NCBI RefSeq assembly: GCF_964355755.1 | Contig: NC_092680.1 | Span: 19,013,001 to 19,077,000, forward strand | Length of the DNA stretch: 64,000 nt | Reading direction: 5' to 3' | From: Antedon mediterranea | Taxonomy: Eukaryota; Echinodermata; Crinoidea; Comatulida; Antedonidae | Part shown: positions 39,501-54,500 of the stretch, piece by piece | Layout of the letters: every line of letters begins with the position of its first letter | How positions within the stretch are numbered: position 1 is the stretch's first letter | Position numbers and translations under genes: made by a program | Notes under the pieces: model-generated | The model's database searches: none | What the model was told of the DNA's origin: nothing | The model's input: only the letters and a program-made list of their open reading frames with translations

Positions 39501-42500
39501 TACTCACAAAAAAATTAAATATAATCGAGTCCGTATCTAATTGGATGAACTAGACCTAGCAGGTCATTCGAGTGCCGGATGCCTATCTCTGATCTATGTA
39601 TATTTATTTTATTCATAAGCTATTATGGAATATTTTGCTAAATATAAAGGTGAAACAATAGAAAGAATGCCTTTGAGGCCTACAGTCAATACGCAAGTAT
39701 TACTTACCTAAAATTAAATTGAATGCAATCACATAAATTTAAAAACCATTTTCAATATTTTTTTCAATTTGTTATAGTGGCTAATGTTTTTTTCATCAAT
39801 AGGAGTATTCTTTTTTAATTTTTTTTTTCAATTAATTTTAAATTATTTTAAATACATTTTTTGCTACATGGCGGTCTGTCGGATACAATTTTAAGCCACG
39901 AACTGATACATTAGGTAACATATCATATAAACACACTGGTCAATAATGTAAGAAAGTATTTTTATAAATCATATACTTATTGGATCCAATGTGCATCGCG
40001 TTCTCAAATACACATTACGTTCCCAAGAGCCGGTCATAAGTGGCCCGAAACACGGTAAACGAGACAAGTATTGCGTTCATTCATAATTTAGGCATTTTGA
40101 TATTCGAAATGATGGGGATGATTGCGATTATGACGATGACGCAGATGATGACGACGATGATTATGATGAAAATGACAAATAACAACAAATGATGATGGTA
40201 AAGTAATAATGTTAAAGATAATGTTGAAAGACACGATGGTAAAAATTTAGGCCTATTGTTAAAATAATATGGTCACAAAATATTATGTTTAAACAAACAT
40301 GGCACAGAGTACCCATTACTTATATTGGTAAACATAATTTATTAAAATGTTTCACAATAAAAACAAATAGTAATACAAGTGTGTGGGTAATGATAACCCG
40401 TATGTAGGCCTAATCATGATAATGATACGATGAATCAGATGAAGATATTAATTAAGGAGGGAAAAACATAAAGTGATTTATTGTGACCTTTATGCCTTAT
40501 TCAAACTTAAAACGATCTTTTTGACTGACCTAGAACCACATCCATGAACTACACATCAGTCTTAAGCCTTGTCTACCCCATCATAATTTATGTGACAAAA
40601 AAAATTGATGTGCCCATATATGGACATGATTATGTCATATCACCACCATATTTGGGCATATTACCACCTTATTTGGGCATATCACACTTTTTCACAAAAA
40701 AAGTGTGATATGCTTTTATAGTGTAGACAGAGCTTTATTAATGGAAACATTAAATTGTTTGTTGATTTGGATAAGAATCTCTATTTTGCGAAGTTTAATT
40801 CCTTGAAATATTTGTTACACAGTGTCGACCTAAATAACATGCACTCGTAAACAGTACCGGTACTACTGTAAAGTATAATACGTGACGGTTATACTAACTT
40901 AATCGTATATATTTGAATGGAAGACGTTCAGATATGCTGACAATGCTTTAATAAAAAGTTTGGAGAATGGCATCGCTAACAAAAGAACACAAGGCCTTCG
41001 TGTAAATGCAAATAAAAGGTTGCATTTCCTATTCAACAAACAATGCAAATTAACGAAATTAGATGGAATGAACTAATCATCGACATATGCTTTTGGTATA
41101 TAATTCATTTACAAGTGTCATGCTATATACATATATAATTCAGAGGAGAAACAAGATAATACAAAAACTGTGTTTACAGTCAATCAATAATATCACCAAA
41201 AACCATGTAATTTGTAGAGTAATTATTTAGGCCTATCATGTAATGCAGTGTCACATATTTATCACATGTCATGCCTGTATCATAGACTAACTATAACCTT
41301 AACCATCACATGTGACACTCATACATAATGTGCCTGGCACAAATGATACTTTTACGTACGATTACTGATTCGTGAGCTCGATTTGTTGTGCGTTTTGCAT
41401 TGTAGCCTTTAAGCTACACTATCGAACTTTATGGGACAAAAAAATGTGATGTGTCCATATAATGGACCCATATTTGGGCATATCACTACAATATTTGGGC
41501 ATATCACTACCATATTTGGGCACATCACACTTGTTTGATAGTGTAGACAGAGCTTTTGACGGGGATATGAATAAACATGAGCATCAACCTCTAGATTCAT
41601 TTTTGTGAATAAATCACTGTAAACGTGTTTATACACAAAAATTATTTTTAATAATGATTAAAAATAATATACTTAATATAAAAAGAATTGTTTTTAACAT
41701 CAGAATAATCAATAGTATAGTGCACGATGGATGTTCACCCTGTAACTCGAAATCCAACAGGGATTAAAGCTGCTCGTATGAGGATTGTTAGTAACAACAT
41801 ATGCTTAGGGCTAGCGCATCAAGCAAATAAATAAAACGTATAATGTAGGTATGCCTGGTTTATTCACCTTTACTAGCTGAAACCTATATTGATTGCATGT
41901 ATAAATTGATACAGTCTTATTTTGTGAATGATATTTTATGTTTGAGCAACGGTTGGAAACCGATGGTGTGCAGACATTTATCATACTTATTTTATAACCA
42001 GAACTTCTAGACTTTAGGGTATTCCCTGTATTGCTTGTTTCCTGTACAATGGAAGTGTCGATTATTTTCTTTGCAAGATTCGGCAAACTGGTATTCGGGA
42101 AACCGGGATTCGGCAAGCTGGGATTCCGCCAGCAGGGATTCGGCAAGCTGGGATGCGGCAAGGCAAGCTGGGATTCGACAAACTGGGATTCGACAAGCTG
42201 CGATTCGGTACTAAATATGTACAGGGCTACTGTGTGCCTGCATCACCAAATATATAATCTGTTATTTTTTATTTCCCATGTTTAGGCATGTACAATTATA
42301 AATGGGATAATTAAAAAATGACTTAAGTTAAACAATTTCAACATTTTATTGCACACTATCAGACTGTTTCATGAGGGAGATATAAATCTCTCTTCAATCA
42401 TCAGGTGCTAGGCTCATGCAATAAATGTAAAAAATAAATTTTAACTTGAGTCATTTGTATATTTATCTATTTAACTTTGCTTTTGCATGGAACACTTTTG

Positions 42501-45500
42501 TTCACGCCTTGCAACAACGTCAACACGCAGAATATTAATTATAAATTTCAACGCATTCTGAATTTATTTTTTCTGCGTATAACCATGGACCTACAGAACA
42601 GAAATGGACAACAGTGTTCGCCATGTTCACCTTCCAAATATAAGCAGATCAGCTATTCATCTCTAAATTCGCGTGATGAAACAATTGATATCCAAAATGT
42701 ATTGGCATATAAAGATTGGCGAGATAAGTAAAGCAAATCTGTGAAATTAACATATAGTTTCCGACATTTTTATTTGTGATCTCAAAGTTCCAAATGATGC
42801 AGGTCTAAATCTCTGTCTACACTATCAAACTGTTTGATATAAAAGTGTGATGTGCCCAAATATGGTAGTGATATGACATCATCATGTTCATATATGGGCA
42901 CAAAAAGTTTGATAGTGTAAACAGAGCTTAATATTTTATCAAAATCCAATCGGAAACAACGAATGTTTTTCCTTTGTTAATAAAGTAGTTGTAAATTCAA
43001 CGAAAGATTTACTGCCCTAGTACGTCGGTTAGTCATGCGTTATCCTCGAAAATATGGGCACAATCTTAAGGCGTGGCTCTTCAGTGATACAGGGCCTGGG
43101 GCCGGCGCAGGATTGTTGTAACAATTATGTTAAGACAAAGAGTTTCTCAGGACAATATCTTCCTGATGTATTTTGGAAGACTTCCTTAGTGGTTTAATTC
43201 GATCATCATGAATCTATCTTTTATTCAAAAAACGCAACTAAATAAAAAAAAAAAAAAATAAGGTATATGCATCAAATACATATAGTTTGACCCATGGAGA
43301 GATATTTATAATAGTAATAATAATAAGTCAACAACTCAACTTATGTGTCCGTGTTTGACCGAGGTCGACTTGAATTTAATTAACGAAATACGGTTAAAAC
43401 ATTGGACCAGCGCAATCTAAAACAGGATGCTGAGCTCCTGAGATCAAAGGGTTTATCTGTGGCTGCGACACGATCAGTCCCAGAAAACAATCGTCGCGGA
43501 GAATAGTACAGTAGCCTACAGTACTGCTGGTATTTGCCGCTGCCAGACATAAGTTCAAAGGACTGTTACGCATTTCTATCTTGGCAAGGCGCTCTCAGTG
43601 TCCTGTTTTTAGATTACCGTTATACAGCACCACCGTCACTACGTGACACTACAATGCAACAAGCGAAAACAAATTATCAGTTTAATCACCAAGTCTATTT
43701 TATATTTATCGGAAGGTTGTCGCAATTGTGTTGTTACTTCAGGGATCCTTTGTTGAGACCATTTCCATCGATACATAACTCATACTCCGAACAATAGAAT
43801 AAGTTGAATAAATGAAAGGATTACACATTTTTTATTAAGTTACAGAAATAAAATAAAGATGGAATTATCTATCGGAACAATTAAACCTATCATAGTAATC
43901 GTAAAAGTGTTCATAATACAAAATACGGTGCGCATGTACTTTATTGATTCGACTTAAAGGGTAGCTCAGTGCTGTTGAAAATTATGATACTTTAAAAATA
44001 GGCCTTATATTATATAAATTTGTGATCCCAATGGAATTAGTGCCATGTCATGCGGGACGGGCGTCATTGGGGTCATTTTTCAGAAGAAAGGCAATATACT
44101 ACTAGCAGTGTACAACAAAAATGATTGGTTGGTTCGTTTTTTTTTAAACAATATTTAAGAATACAACTTGCGATCTAGACAACTCTACGGAAAATGAAGA
44201 TCTTCAATTATTCAATATATTCCAACACAAAATATGGTAACCTTATTGAGTGGGACGACACACATCTTGTTCAACATATGTTTAATAAGAATAATCTACT
44301 TCGTGAATGAATATTAATATTACAATCGCATGTTTAATACGAGGTTTGTAATAAGTCGGACCTCACTCATCATCCCTTCACCCTTCAAAATCTGCGTGTA
44401 AAACCCATGTATTTGATAATTCCTTTTTAAAAATTATCCTATAAGTATAACTTTAATATACAATTTATCACAAGTTCAAATATTGATAACAGTCGTTTGG
44501 GAAAAAAAACCCCAAAGGTTAATCAATAGTAAGGTAGAGAGGTCAAATAATTATGAGTACGAATGCTAGTTGTTATTGTGTTCTTTTTAGTCGCGTGGAC
44601 GCGACTCTATAGTTCACTATGTCGGTCTGTCTGTCGGTCCGGTATCACTATGCGTTTTAGCACGCGACTTGGCTGTTGGCCTTGTTTTTATTTGGTTTAC
44701 TACCTACATTCTCTCAAGTGAAAACCGCTGGCATTTTTCAGATGAAATTTTACACATGATGCGCGTTCAAACGCTGATGATGATAAGCCAGTTATTGTAC
44801 GCGCGTGAAAAACATTGTGCCACTATAGGTTAAAGCTCTGTCAACACTATCAAACTAGTTTGAAAATAAAGTGTGATGTGCCCAAATATGGTAGTGATAT
44901 ACCCAAATATGGTAGTGATATGACATCATCATGTCCATATATGGGCACATCACATTTGTTACATAAAGTTTGATAGTGTGAACAGAGCTTTAGAACAAAC
45001 ACAAAATAGACCTTAGGATTATATTATATTATGCTGTCAGAATAAAATTGTCACAAGCGAACTTGTATATATAGAAGCAACACTAAGTCAATGCGATTGC
45101 CGTCGGCCTCATAACAAATCAATTCAGAAACCCTACAACAAATCAAGTACCAAATTAAATCAAATTTGAAACACAATGTTGATGAGTGGCCTAAAACAAG
45201 AGAGTGGCTAAAGAACAGCATCTTTTACTTTCATCAAATATATATATAGGCCTACGTATGAAATCTAATGTAGAACTACTGTATAAATAACTACATTGAA
45301 ATGCGGGCGCTCTCTAAATCAAAACTATATTACTGGAAAACAAAACATTCTTAAAATGTAAAGCATTTTAGAAAATTAAAACATTAATTTTTTCAACAAA
45401 CGGTTAAATATCTGATTTGAAAGGAGGAATGGTTATCCACATATTATATGGTTTATAAAAAGTGATATGGAAACGTTTATACTTTCATTGGAGCCCGGTT

Positions 45501-48500
45501 AAGGGATGGCGAAGTCATTGGGGATTGACCGCAACACTACCTCCGCGATCCGTCCCTATTTACATACTATTATAACACCATGTTCATGAATAAATAGTAG
45601 ATTTTGTTATTTTCATTGGGGATTGAGTACAACACTACCTCCAAGATCCGTCCCTATACCATTTAATTATCATAACACCATGTTCATTTCAATAACTTGT
45701 TTAGAAAAATGTTAAAGTTTCATTTTCGAACTCGTCACAACTTAATATTGAAAACAAAGGGGATCTTAAAAGAGAAAGAGAATTCATTGTACAAATAGTT
45801 TCGTTCAAATGTTTCAGTGACAATTACAATATTTAGGCCTTTATTTATATATTCGTTTAAAACCGCGGCTTAATAAATGGAAATAAAAATCGATGTTATT
45901 ATTATTTTCATTCTAGAAATAAATTATAAACTTATATAAATTATATGATTCGATAAAAAAAACATTAGGGCTGGCAGAATTTTAGTAATTTGATGAGAGT
46001 GATAATATGTATATGAACCCGAGACATGAATTGTTTGATAGAAGATTGAAATGTTTTGTTATAGATGTATAGTATGTAATGTGGTAGTGTATTGTTTGTA
46101 ATGACATTAATATTTTCGATTTGACAACTTAAAATATTAACGATTATCAATATCAATACCAAACAAAAATCAGCCAACATTTTATAATACAATTGTCATA
46201 TCCACTAAGAAAATGAAACGAACGAATTAGGCTCTTAATGAAAATCACAGGGTATTAAATTATCTCCAAAGTAAAATAATAAGAACGTAAAGAAACCTAA
46301 CTAATGAACTAAAATGATACACGATGATTTGAAAACTGTATTAGATGTCACAGGCTCACTTTAAACACACCCGGCCGCCACGACAGGAATAAATGGATTT
46401 TTATCTAGCTTACGGCTCCATTTTTCAGGTGTAAGGACCATTTACACTATGACGTTAACGATCGACGATAAATACATTAACATACATTTTTCTTACATAA
46501 AATAAATTGGAAACGTTTTCGTTTTAGAACTATAAAAAAATAATTTATGCTTTCATTGATAAAAATAATATTTAAAAAAAATCTTGACGTCGTGATCAAT
46601 AAAAACAATAACATCGTTGTATTGTCACAATGTTATTGCTGTTCCTAATCATGACGTCATTTGATTGGACATGTGAAAAGGTAATTTTCATCAAAGGCAG
46701 CATATATGGCTCTCCTATAGTTCTAGGATGAAAGTTGTTTAGATTTATTTTGTTTTATGTATGGAAAATGCATATTTATCTATTATCGTCGATCGTTATC
46801 GTCCTAGTGTAAATGGGCCTTTACCATTATAAATGTCTTCATTCGTTATTTTTTGGAAGCAAAACCCACGGCTGGTGAATGATAGAAGTCATATACAGAT
46901 ACGGCATAATGGTCATTGAAACCATTTGCATTTGTCATTTTTCATTCACTTATCCAAAGTCATATTAATATATTATTGCATTATTTGATCATGATGTTTG
47001 GTGACCAGTGACATACATTTCAGTTTGGTATACTGTTTTCTATTAAAATCACTCTAATAGATTTCTGTAAACACGTTTTGTTAAGGGAAGTAAGGCGAGC
47101 CGTTAGCCAAAACATGTTGATGTATTTATAAAATAATAACAAATTAATTTGATAAATTAAAAAAACAATGTATAATAAACTTAATTGTTTTATTTTAATT
47201 TCGCCAAATGTGTTTAAGACAGTTAGGCCTAAGTAAAACATTTAGTCTAAATCCGCCCTTTTTTGTACGTACCAGATTTGTTTAAAAACGTTTATGGTTT
47301 TAAAATACGTAGTATAGTATATATGTTCAATAACAATTTATTTTAATGTTGTTTAGTTTATTTCGTTTTAACAAAGTTAGAGTTGAACGAAAACGAGGCT
47401 CCTTAATTTGTGAGGGACGACACGATTACTGTAACTAAACAACATTATCAAAGTTGTTGTTTTCCTTTTATCAATGCGCAACAGTTAGTGTCTTCCTTTG
47501 TGGTCTGTTCAATTCGCTTTCCATCTTCGTTTATCTATCAAATGCAAATATCAAAAGTAAAATTAAAAGTAGGCCTAAACAAGAAGATAACGAACTCCCG
47601 GAGAGTTAAGTATTTTTTCGGTGCAAACAATTTATCTTCGTTAAGAAGCCGGACTCCATTATTGTCTGTCCTCATTAATCTTTACATTATGAGGTTCAGT
47701 TCAATGGTAAATTTCATAAAAGTGAATTACGCAACCAAAGGCATAATTCCCAATAAAGGTCATCCCTAGAATGTTGCAATGAACCTAACATAACATATAT
47801 ACACATTGTTTAGGTCATTTGAGATGCTGTGCTCGGTACAGTTTTGTTAACAATACCATAAATTTATAAAAAAAAAAATATATATTCATAATGCGAAGAA
47901 ACCTAGACCTACATTTTGTATGATTATGCTATGCTTATCTCATCAAACTTGACATCATAGGTTCTACATAATAATATATATTTCTAACAATGAACCAAAT
48001 AGAAAGCATTGATAATCAGTAAGGACAACTTCCTGCGGTTGCTTACATGTGAATAACGTAATATGCTTCTGTCTGAATAGCCAATGTAAACGATCTCAGT
48101 GAGTGGCTTTCATGACAGCTATTTTATATTATTGCTACATAATTTCATTAATATAGACAAGACAAGCTTGATCCGGGAAAAGCTGCGGGTTGAGAATACC
48201 ATTGTGGAACAAATTAGTAAGATGCAAGTCAAAGCAGAACCGGTAACGCGTTTTGACTGTGCATCGTTGTTGTAATTGCAGATTGAACGCGATTTTAAAA
48301 GCCTGACGCGTGTGCAACACACGCAATCCGTTGAAAGATCTCGACAAATGTAGGTCACGTGGAACCCAGCGCGTAATTCTCCCCTGGTGATTGAGTTCGT
48401 TTTGTTACCAGCGCGATCATTACAAGAGGGACTCGGTTGTTGCGCTCTGTCATAGCAAATGTCATATCATCAACGACAAGCGTAATTCATGCAATTCGAA

Positions 48501-51500
48501 GCAGCACTGCTTTCGTAGTGAGTCAGACAGCGATGTGGACACACCCAAATTAAACCTTTAATTGAGTAGGCAAATTCGGCAGCGAGAACAAACCGTAAGC
48601 CCTCGAGAGAGTCGTGCAGATTGCATATCGGCGCCAAAACATTCTCGCACGAGTGCAAGCCCACACTAATAACGTTGTTCCCTCAGATTCAGTACTATCG
48701 CCAGTTAAAGATGCTAGCAAATGCAGTCTCAAATAAAACCCCAGTTTGTCTCAGGAGGGTTGGGTTGTACAATAAGTGAATCATCAAATCTATGGTCCGT
48801 CGTCGCTTTATGATACCGCTCTCGTACCCGAAGCCTCCTATCACAGCTCTTCATAAGAAAATGTTATCTATGGTTTACAGATACTGCCTTGAAATTAATA
48901 AATAATCTATCTAAATATAGTAACTTACTAATAATAAAATTCATTAACACTATTTTATTTGCATATAATACAACATTTGGCGTTTCAATCAATTTTTAGA
49001 AATAACAAGTATTTGATTCAAGTACGAAGAAAACGATTTCCGTCGCAAATTGCGTGATATATTCATTATATTACGGATAGAAAGAAAAAATGAAATTGCG
49101 CGAACGTGATTGGCTGAAAGTTTTAGCAACGTAAATGTGTATACCGCGATTGGTGCTCATGAGGGGGCTATACAGGGTCAGAAACTCTCGACAGGAACAA
49201 ACTTATTGTCTGCGTACGCCAACATTTCACGAGGCAGAAACTTGCATTGTGCGACACCTTATGTGTTTGGGAAGTAGTATATGCTGTACTTTGTGTAAAC
49301 AAATGTCTTCCCGTCAACAATATAAAATAATTTCGTGAATATTGACAGCTAAACTAGTTTAGGCCTGTATATGTATTGTATAACATTTTCGCAAAACCTT
49401 CTAATAACAATATACTCTCCCTTAAATCTCACCAAAATAATAAACACACAAACACGCACAGAATTTTTGTTGATGAGATTGTCGATAAGATTATTTATGT
49501 TATAGTGTGAGTTTTTTAATAATTCTCATCACAACAGCGTGCTACGGGAGCAAACCTAAATTAAACATTGGTGGTATAGGCTAAGCTACCAAAGCATTGA
49601 AAACACGGGCAAAAACAACGTTTCGTCACCTGAAAACGATTAGATAGTGATGCTACACATCCATCTCGACCTGCTTATTTTATCTTTCATTTATAACTAT
49701 CGCTGTACTATGAAATGAAAAAAACTGAGCAGCTGCGAATTGGTTCGACTCCAGGATAAAACGCTGAGTAGTCAAAGGCGGAGGCTGAAGCTTTATGTGC
49801 CCTTTTTTAGGGTTCTTATGGAATATCGAAACGTATAGTTAGGCCGATGTTAGGCCGCAGTGCCCCATTCCTTATACCGAGAATAGAACATCTAGAATGT
49901 ATATTGATTTCATTGTATAAGATATTGGAAAAATGGGTCTCGGAAATTTAATACTAATATACACACATTCATTTTTTTAACCCAAATTATGACGTCACTT
50001 GGCTTGCAATTTGCAGGAAGTGCTCGGGAAGGAATTAATGGAGATTTAATTTCCCATCGCTAAAACCTATGTGAAAAGTGTTGGTCAGCGCAAAGCACAG
50101 CTCGCGATTCATGACAAAGTTTTCCATATCCCATTTTGCTTAAACCAACGAGATCCAAACAGGCCTTACTCAGACGGGTTAACGCCTTTCCTGACTGGTG
50201 AATAAGCGAACGTTGGCGAGAGAGCGTCACCACTAGGCTGACAGCTGGCTAGGCCCCCGAGGTTTCCTCGCGTAAACCCTTATTCTTGTTTTATGCTCGG
50301 GCAAGATATCTAAATCCATTAGTATTAATTAGATGACGAATTCTATCGTGCACGAAGCAACACAATGATCCGGTAGCAAGGTGCGAAAAAGGTGGCTAGT
50401 TAATGAGCAGTTCCGAGTATGATCTCAATTTGGTTTACAGATACAGACGAGTTTTTGAGAGATAACAACAACGGGGTCAAAGCAAAAAATATTTGGCAAA
50501 CGCAGAAATAAAGCATCCCATTAATACAAATCCCGTTTATTATCTAATGAGTTTCACTTTAAAGCCTGCCTTTTCCAGGTAAAGACACACTATAGACCGT
50601 TAGGATAGGAATCCTTATAATGAGTCATGCCTAAATGTAATATTTTGTTTACATTTTTATTGGTCTATAGTAGAGTGTTAGAAAATCGCAACAACCGTTT
50701 AATTTGACCTTTCAACTATTTAGTTAGATAATTTGTTATCATTATCTCATTACAGACAATAAATGATGGCAATGGTAAAATTAGGCCCCTTTATGTTTTT
50801 CTCTTTTTTTGGAAATCGCCGCTTTTTTCAATTTAGCATCGATTGTTAGGCTGAGACGACACTCTCGGGGCTAGGCATAACATATTATTTTATATTTGAA
50901 AATGACGTCACACAGAGTTTACATTCGCGTATAGTATACGCGTTCGTATCAACTACCGTTGCTACCGGTAATGAAGCGGATGAGACACTGCGCAAGCGCT
51001 GATGATTTGTTACCGAGGTAGAACTGGATTAAAAGTAATTCGTTTACATATTACATTCCTTTAACTTATTTTCCCATGTTAATTCTATTATGAAGAAGAC
51101 ATATTCGCGACGTAAATGTATAATCCATAGGAAACTAAATCATATGAGAAAGGGCATTTAAGGATGAAGTATACGATGACCATGCACGATATATACAACA
51201 CGCTTAATTGTATACAAACTGAATGAAAATAAAGATCCCAAAAACAACGATGACTAAACAACGTATATTGAATATTTACGAAAATAGTATGGTACTCAAA
51301 ATAGCCTGTTAGTTTTGTATATACTTCAGACGATGACCAAAAAAGGAGTGAACCTATTGAATTATGTTGACCTACTAAATATCAAAGTCAACGGCGATAA
51401 TTTGCGCGTGCACGTTGAAGATCATGAGGCCTATTTACGATTTATAATAATACATTTCAATGTATACATTCATGTTATATGATACAAAATAATGGATCAC

Positions 51501-54500
51501 GTAAGCAACAAGTTTAGACTGATTATTTGTTTACGTTTAGTAGTCAAATGTCATGTATTATTAATATTTTAGTCGATAGGAATTATAAACAAGAGACACC
51601 TTTAAAATAATTAGCATGCACTAAACTGGAAAAATTTCAACAACAATTTCAATTATTATAATTTACAATTTTACAACAACAACACCCAACAGAGTGCTTG
51701 CCAGTTTGGTGACTATTATTTAAATGCATTCATATTTGGGTATATCACAACCATATTTGGGTATATCACAACCATATTTGGGCATATCACAACCATTTTT
51801 GGGTATATCACAACCATATTTGGGCACACCACACTTATTTTGTTATTTTATTTTTTTAGTTTGATAGTGTAGATAGAGCTTACCGCTAAAACCATGGTTA
51901 TTGTATAGGGATGTCCCATTAATCTTAGTGTTTATTCTTGTAAGCAATGCTTTACACACAAAACAAATTAATAATACTGATTATTATTGTGTTTTTTTTG
52001 GCCTCAGATGAAGTTAAATCCTACTGATGAAGTAAACGAGCATAGAAGTGACGTAAAGGTAAGGAAAATCCCTGTTTGATGTCAGATATATTCACTCAAC
52101 CATATAAGAATTGACGTAAGAAGAGGTTTCCTAAAGCGTGACTTATCACCAATGTCTTTGTAAAAACGTAAGACCGATAGATACATAAAATCTACACTAT
52201 CGAATTTCGTGTTATAATACACAATCCAATATGTAAAAGTCTCTGGTTATAAATTTATTTTGGTAATATAATAAACTACAAAATGCATAGGCTCTGAAAA
52301 AACCCGATGAAAGTTGACAGAAAAAAACCCCAATATAGTAACGGTACATTGCAAACTACGTCTATTCGCTTCTGATATACCTTCATGAATGAATTTGTTT
52401 GTGACCTTAAACAAACGCTTATTAATACATTATGTGGAGACAAATAATAATATGCAATAGGACCATTTGTGGCGGATAGGGAAAGATATCTCACATAGCC
52501 AAACCACTCCCGTAGCCCTGTTAATATACAACATCAGCAGATGTGCTAGACAGCATAAAACAGGATATGAGCTTACTTTTTAATGTTTAGACGTTGACTT
52601 AGTGCCTTGTACTATTCTATCTTTCATCATCTGATGAACAGCCTAGATAAGTTGTTACGAAGACTGTACGCGGATAGTGAACGATGAATATGACTTCATT
52701 CCCTGTGGGCTTGTGCCTCGCACACGACTATCCCCTGGCCTACTCGTATCTGTCAACTAAGGCCCCATCATCGGTAGTTTTACGGGCTACGCCCTAATAA
52801 ATGAACCCCTACGACAGGTGACGGGAACGCAAGACCGAGGTCTTTGAAGACATTTTAATACAGCTGTATTAGACAAACAGGTTAGTTAGGGTTTTAGTTT
52901 CGATTTTAGGGATAAGAGAACATGGAATATAGCCTAACCTTTCACTATTATTTTATGCATTCTAATCGAGGGATATGAAAATGATTACAGGAATATGTGT
53001 ACATTATTCATTCAGAGACAGATAATAATAAGTTGAATGAAAACTACTTTTGTTATTTTTAAGCACCCCGCCCCTCTCCATCCCAACATAATTTTCAAAA
53101 TTATTGATCCTTCCCTGATCCTGTTAGAAGAATGAACAGGTTCAAACTATTGACTTGTATTAGTTAGAAATGGAAGCATTATTGGACAGTTTTTTATAAA
53201 ATTATTTCAGTTTATTCAACTATAAAACAACGTGTTTAGGACGGGGAGGTTTCATCAGGGTAGCGTACGTGCATGCAGTCTTCCCTCTCCTCCTTTTATC
53301 AGCCAAAACAAAATTAACTTATTCATCATTTGATTAAGACAGGACTAACAGATGATACGAAGAACGAGTGTTTACCCAATCTAATTTATCTTTTACTAAT
53401 GAACATCCTAGACAAGACAAATATTAATGCAAAGTCACGAAATATTATTATTATTATTATTGACACGTGTGGGCCTACATTTTTTAAATTATTATTCCAA
53501 AGCAGATATATCTTGCTTGCTTCGCGTGATTTCACAAAAAAGTTTGAGAGTTAAGCGTATGTTTTGTTTGCGTAAGCCAGTGGACGAGTTGACAATGACT
53601 ATTATGCTATTAGCGTACAATGTATTGTCACAATTAGGCATATAGATAATATTATTATTATATAAACACAGACTTTATGAGAAGACGGTCCTTCTAAACA
53701 AGTACTTGGTGTATTAAAATAATGCTTCTATGATTCACATTATATTGGTTGATTAGACACTCGAAACCAAACGGGTTCTGAGAATTTTAACAACGAACAA
53801 AACCATTTAATATTTCCATTTGGTTGATGATATTTCTAAGAACAACATAAGCACATATAGTTCAATACATTTCATCGTTAAAAAACAATGCAACATTTTT
53901 AACATTGTAAATGTTTATATTACGTTCACATTTGTACAGTCACGTACACATTGTTATTTTAATAATTGTATATATGAATCATTCAATAATAACACTATTA
54001 CAACGAAGTACATAAAGACATTGCAAGGAAAACAAAAATATAAATAATGCGAGAATGCGCTCTTACAACTAAAATATTGCTTTTAACATCGAATATTAAA
54101 ATCGTTATCAAAATCAACAACTCGCAAATAAATGAAAAACCTGATTAAAGGGAAGATTCTCACTAAATCATAAGCAATAGGCCTACAAATTTAATTTCAA
54201 AAATTGTTTTCTATATATTTTGTTTGCATTTTAATAAGATGCGTTACTTTATAGACCTAAATGTGGAGAGCCAACTAGACCTACGCAGAGGTACACACTA
54301 GCACTATATTTCGGCAGTAACCCCACGAAAGACACAAAAATGACGCGCGCGTATTACAAATACATACTATTTACTATTATCAACATTTGTACGCACGCGT
54401 AAGTTTAGTGCCTTTAGTGACGAATTATTAACACCAAATATAATATTCCCTACCTTACGACCATATCCGTACCCGCGGGATAACCGCCTCCGTTTATGCT

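Noticed and set aside
47410-47769. 119-codon open frame in the giant intron
   Set aside because: No recognisable motif and no supporting signals.
49741-49754. B-box-like GGTTCGACTCCAGG, possible tRNA gene
   Set aside because: No A box or cloverleaf arms could be found at a suitable distance upstream.
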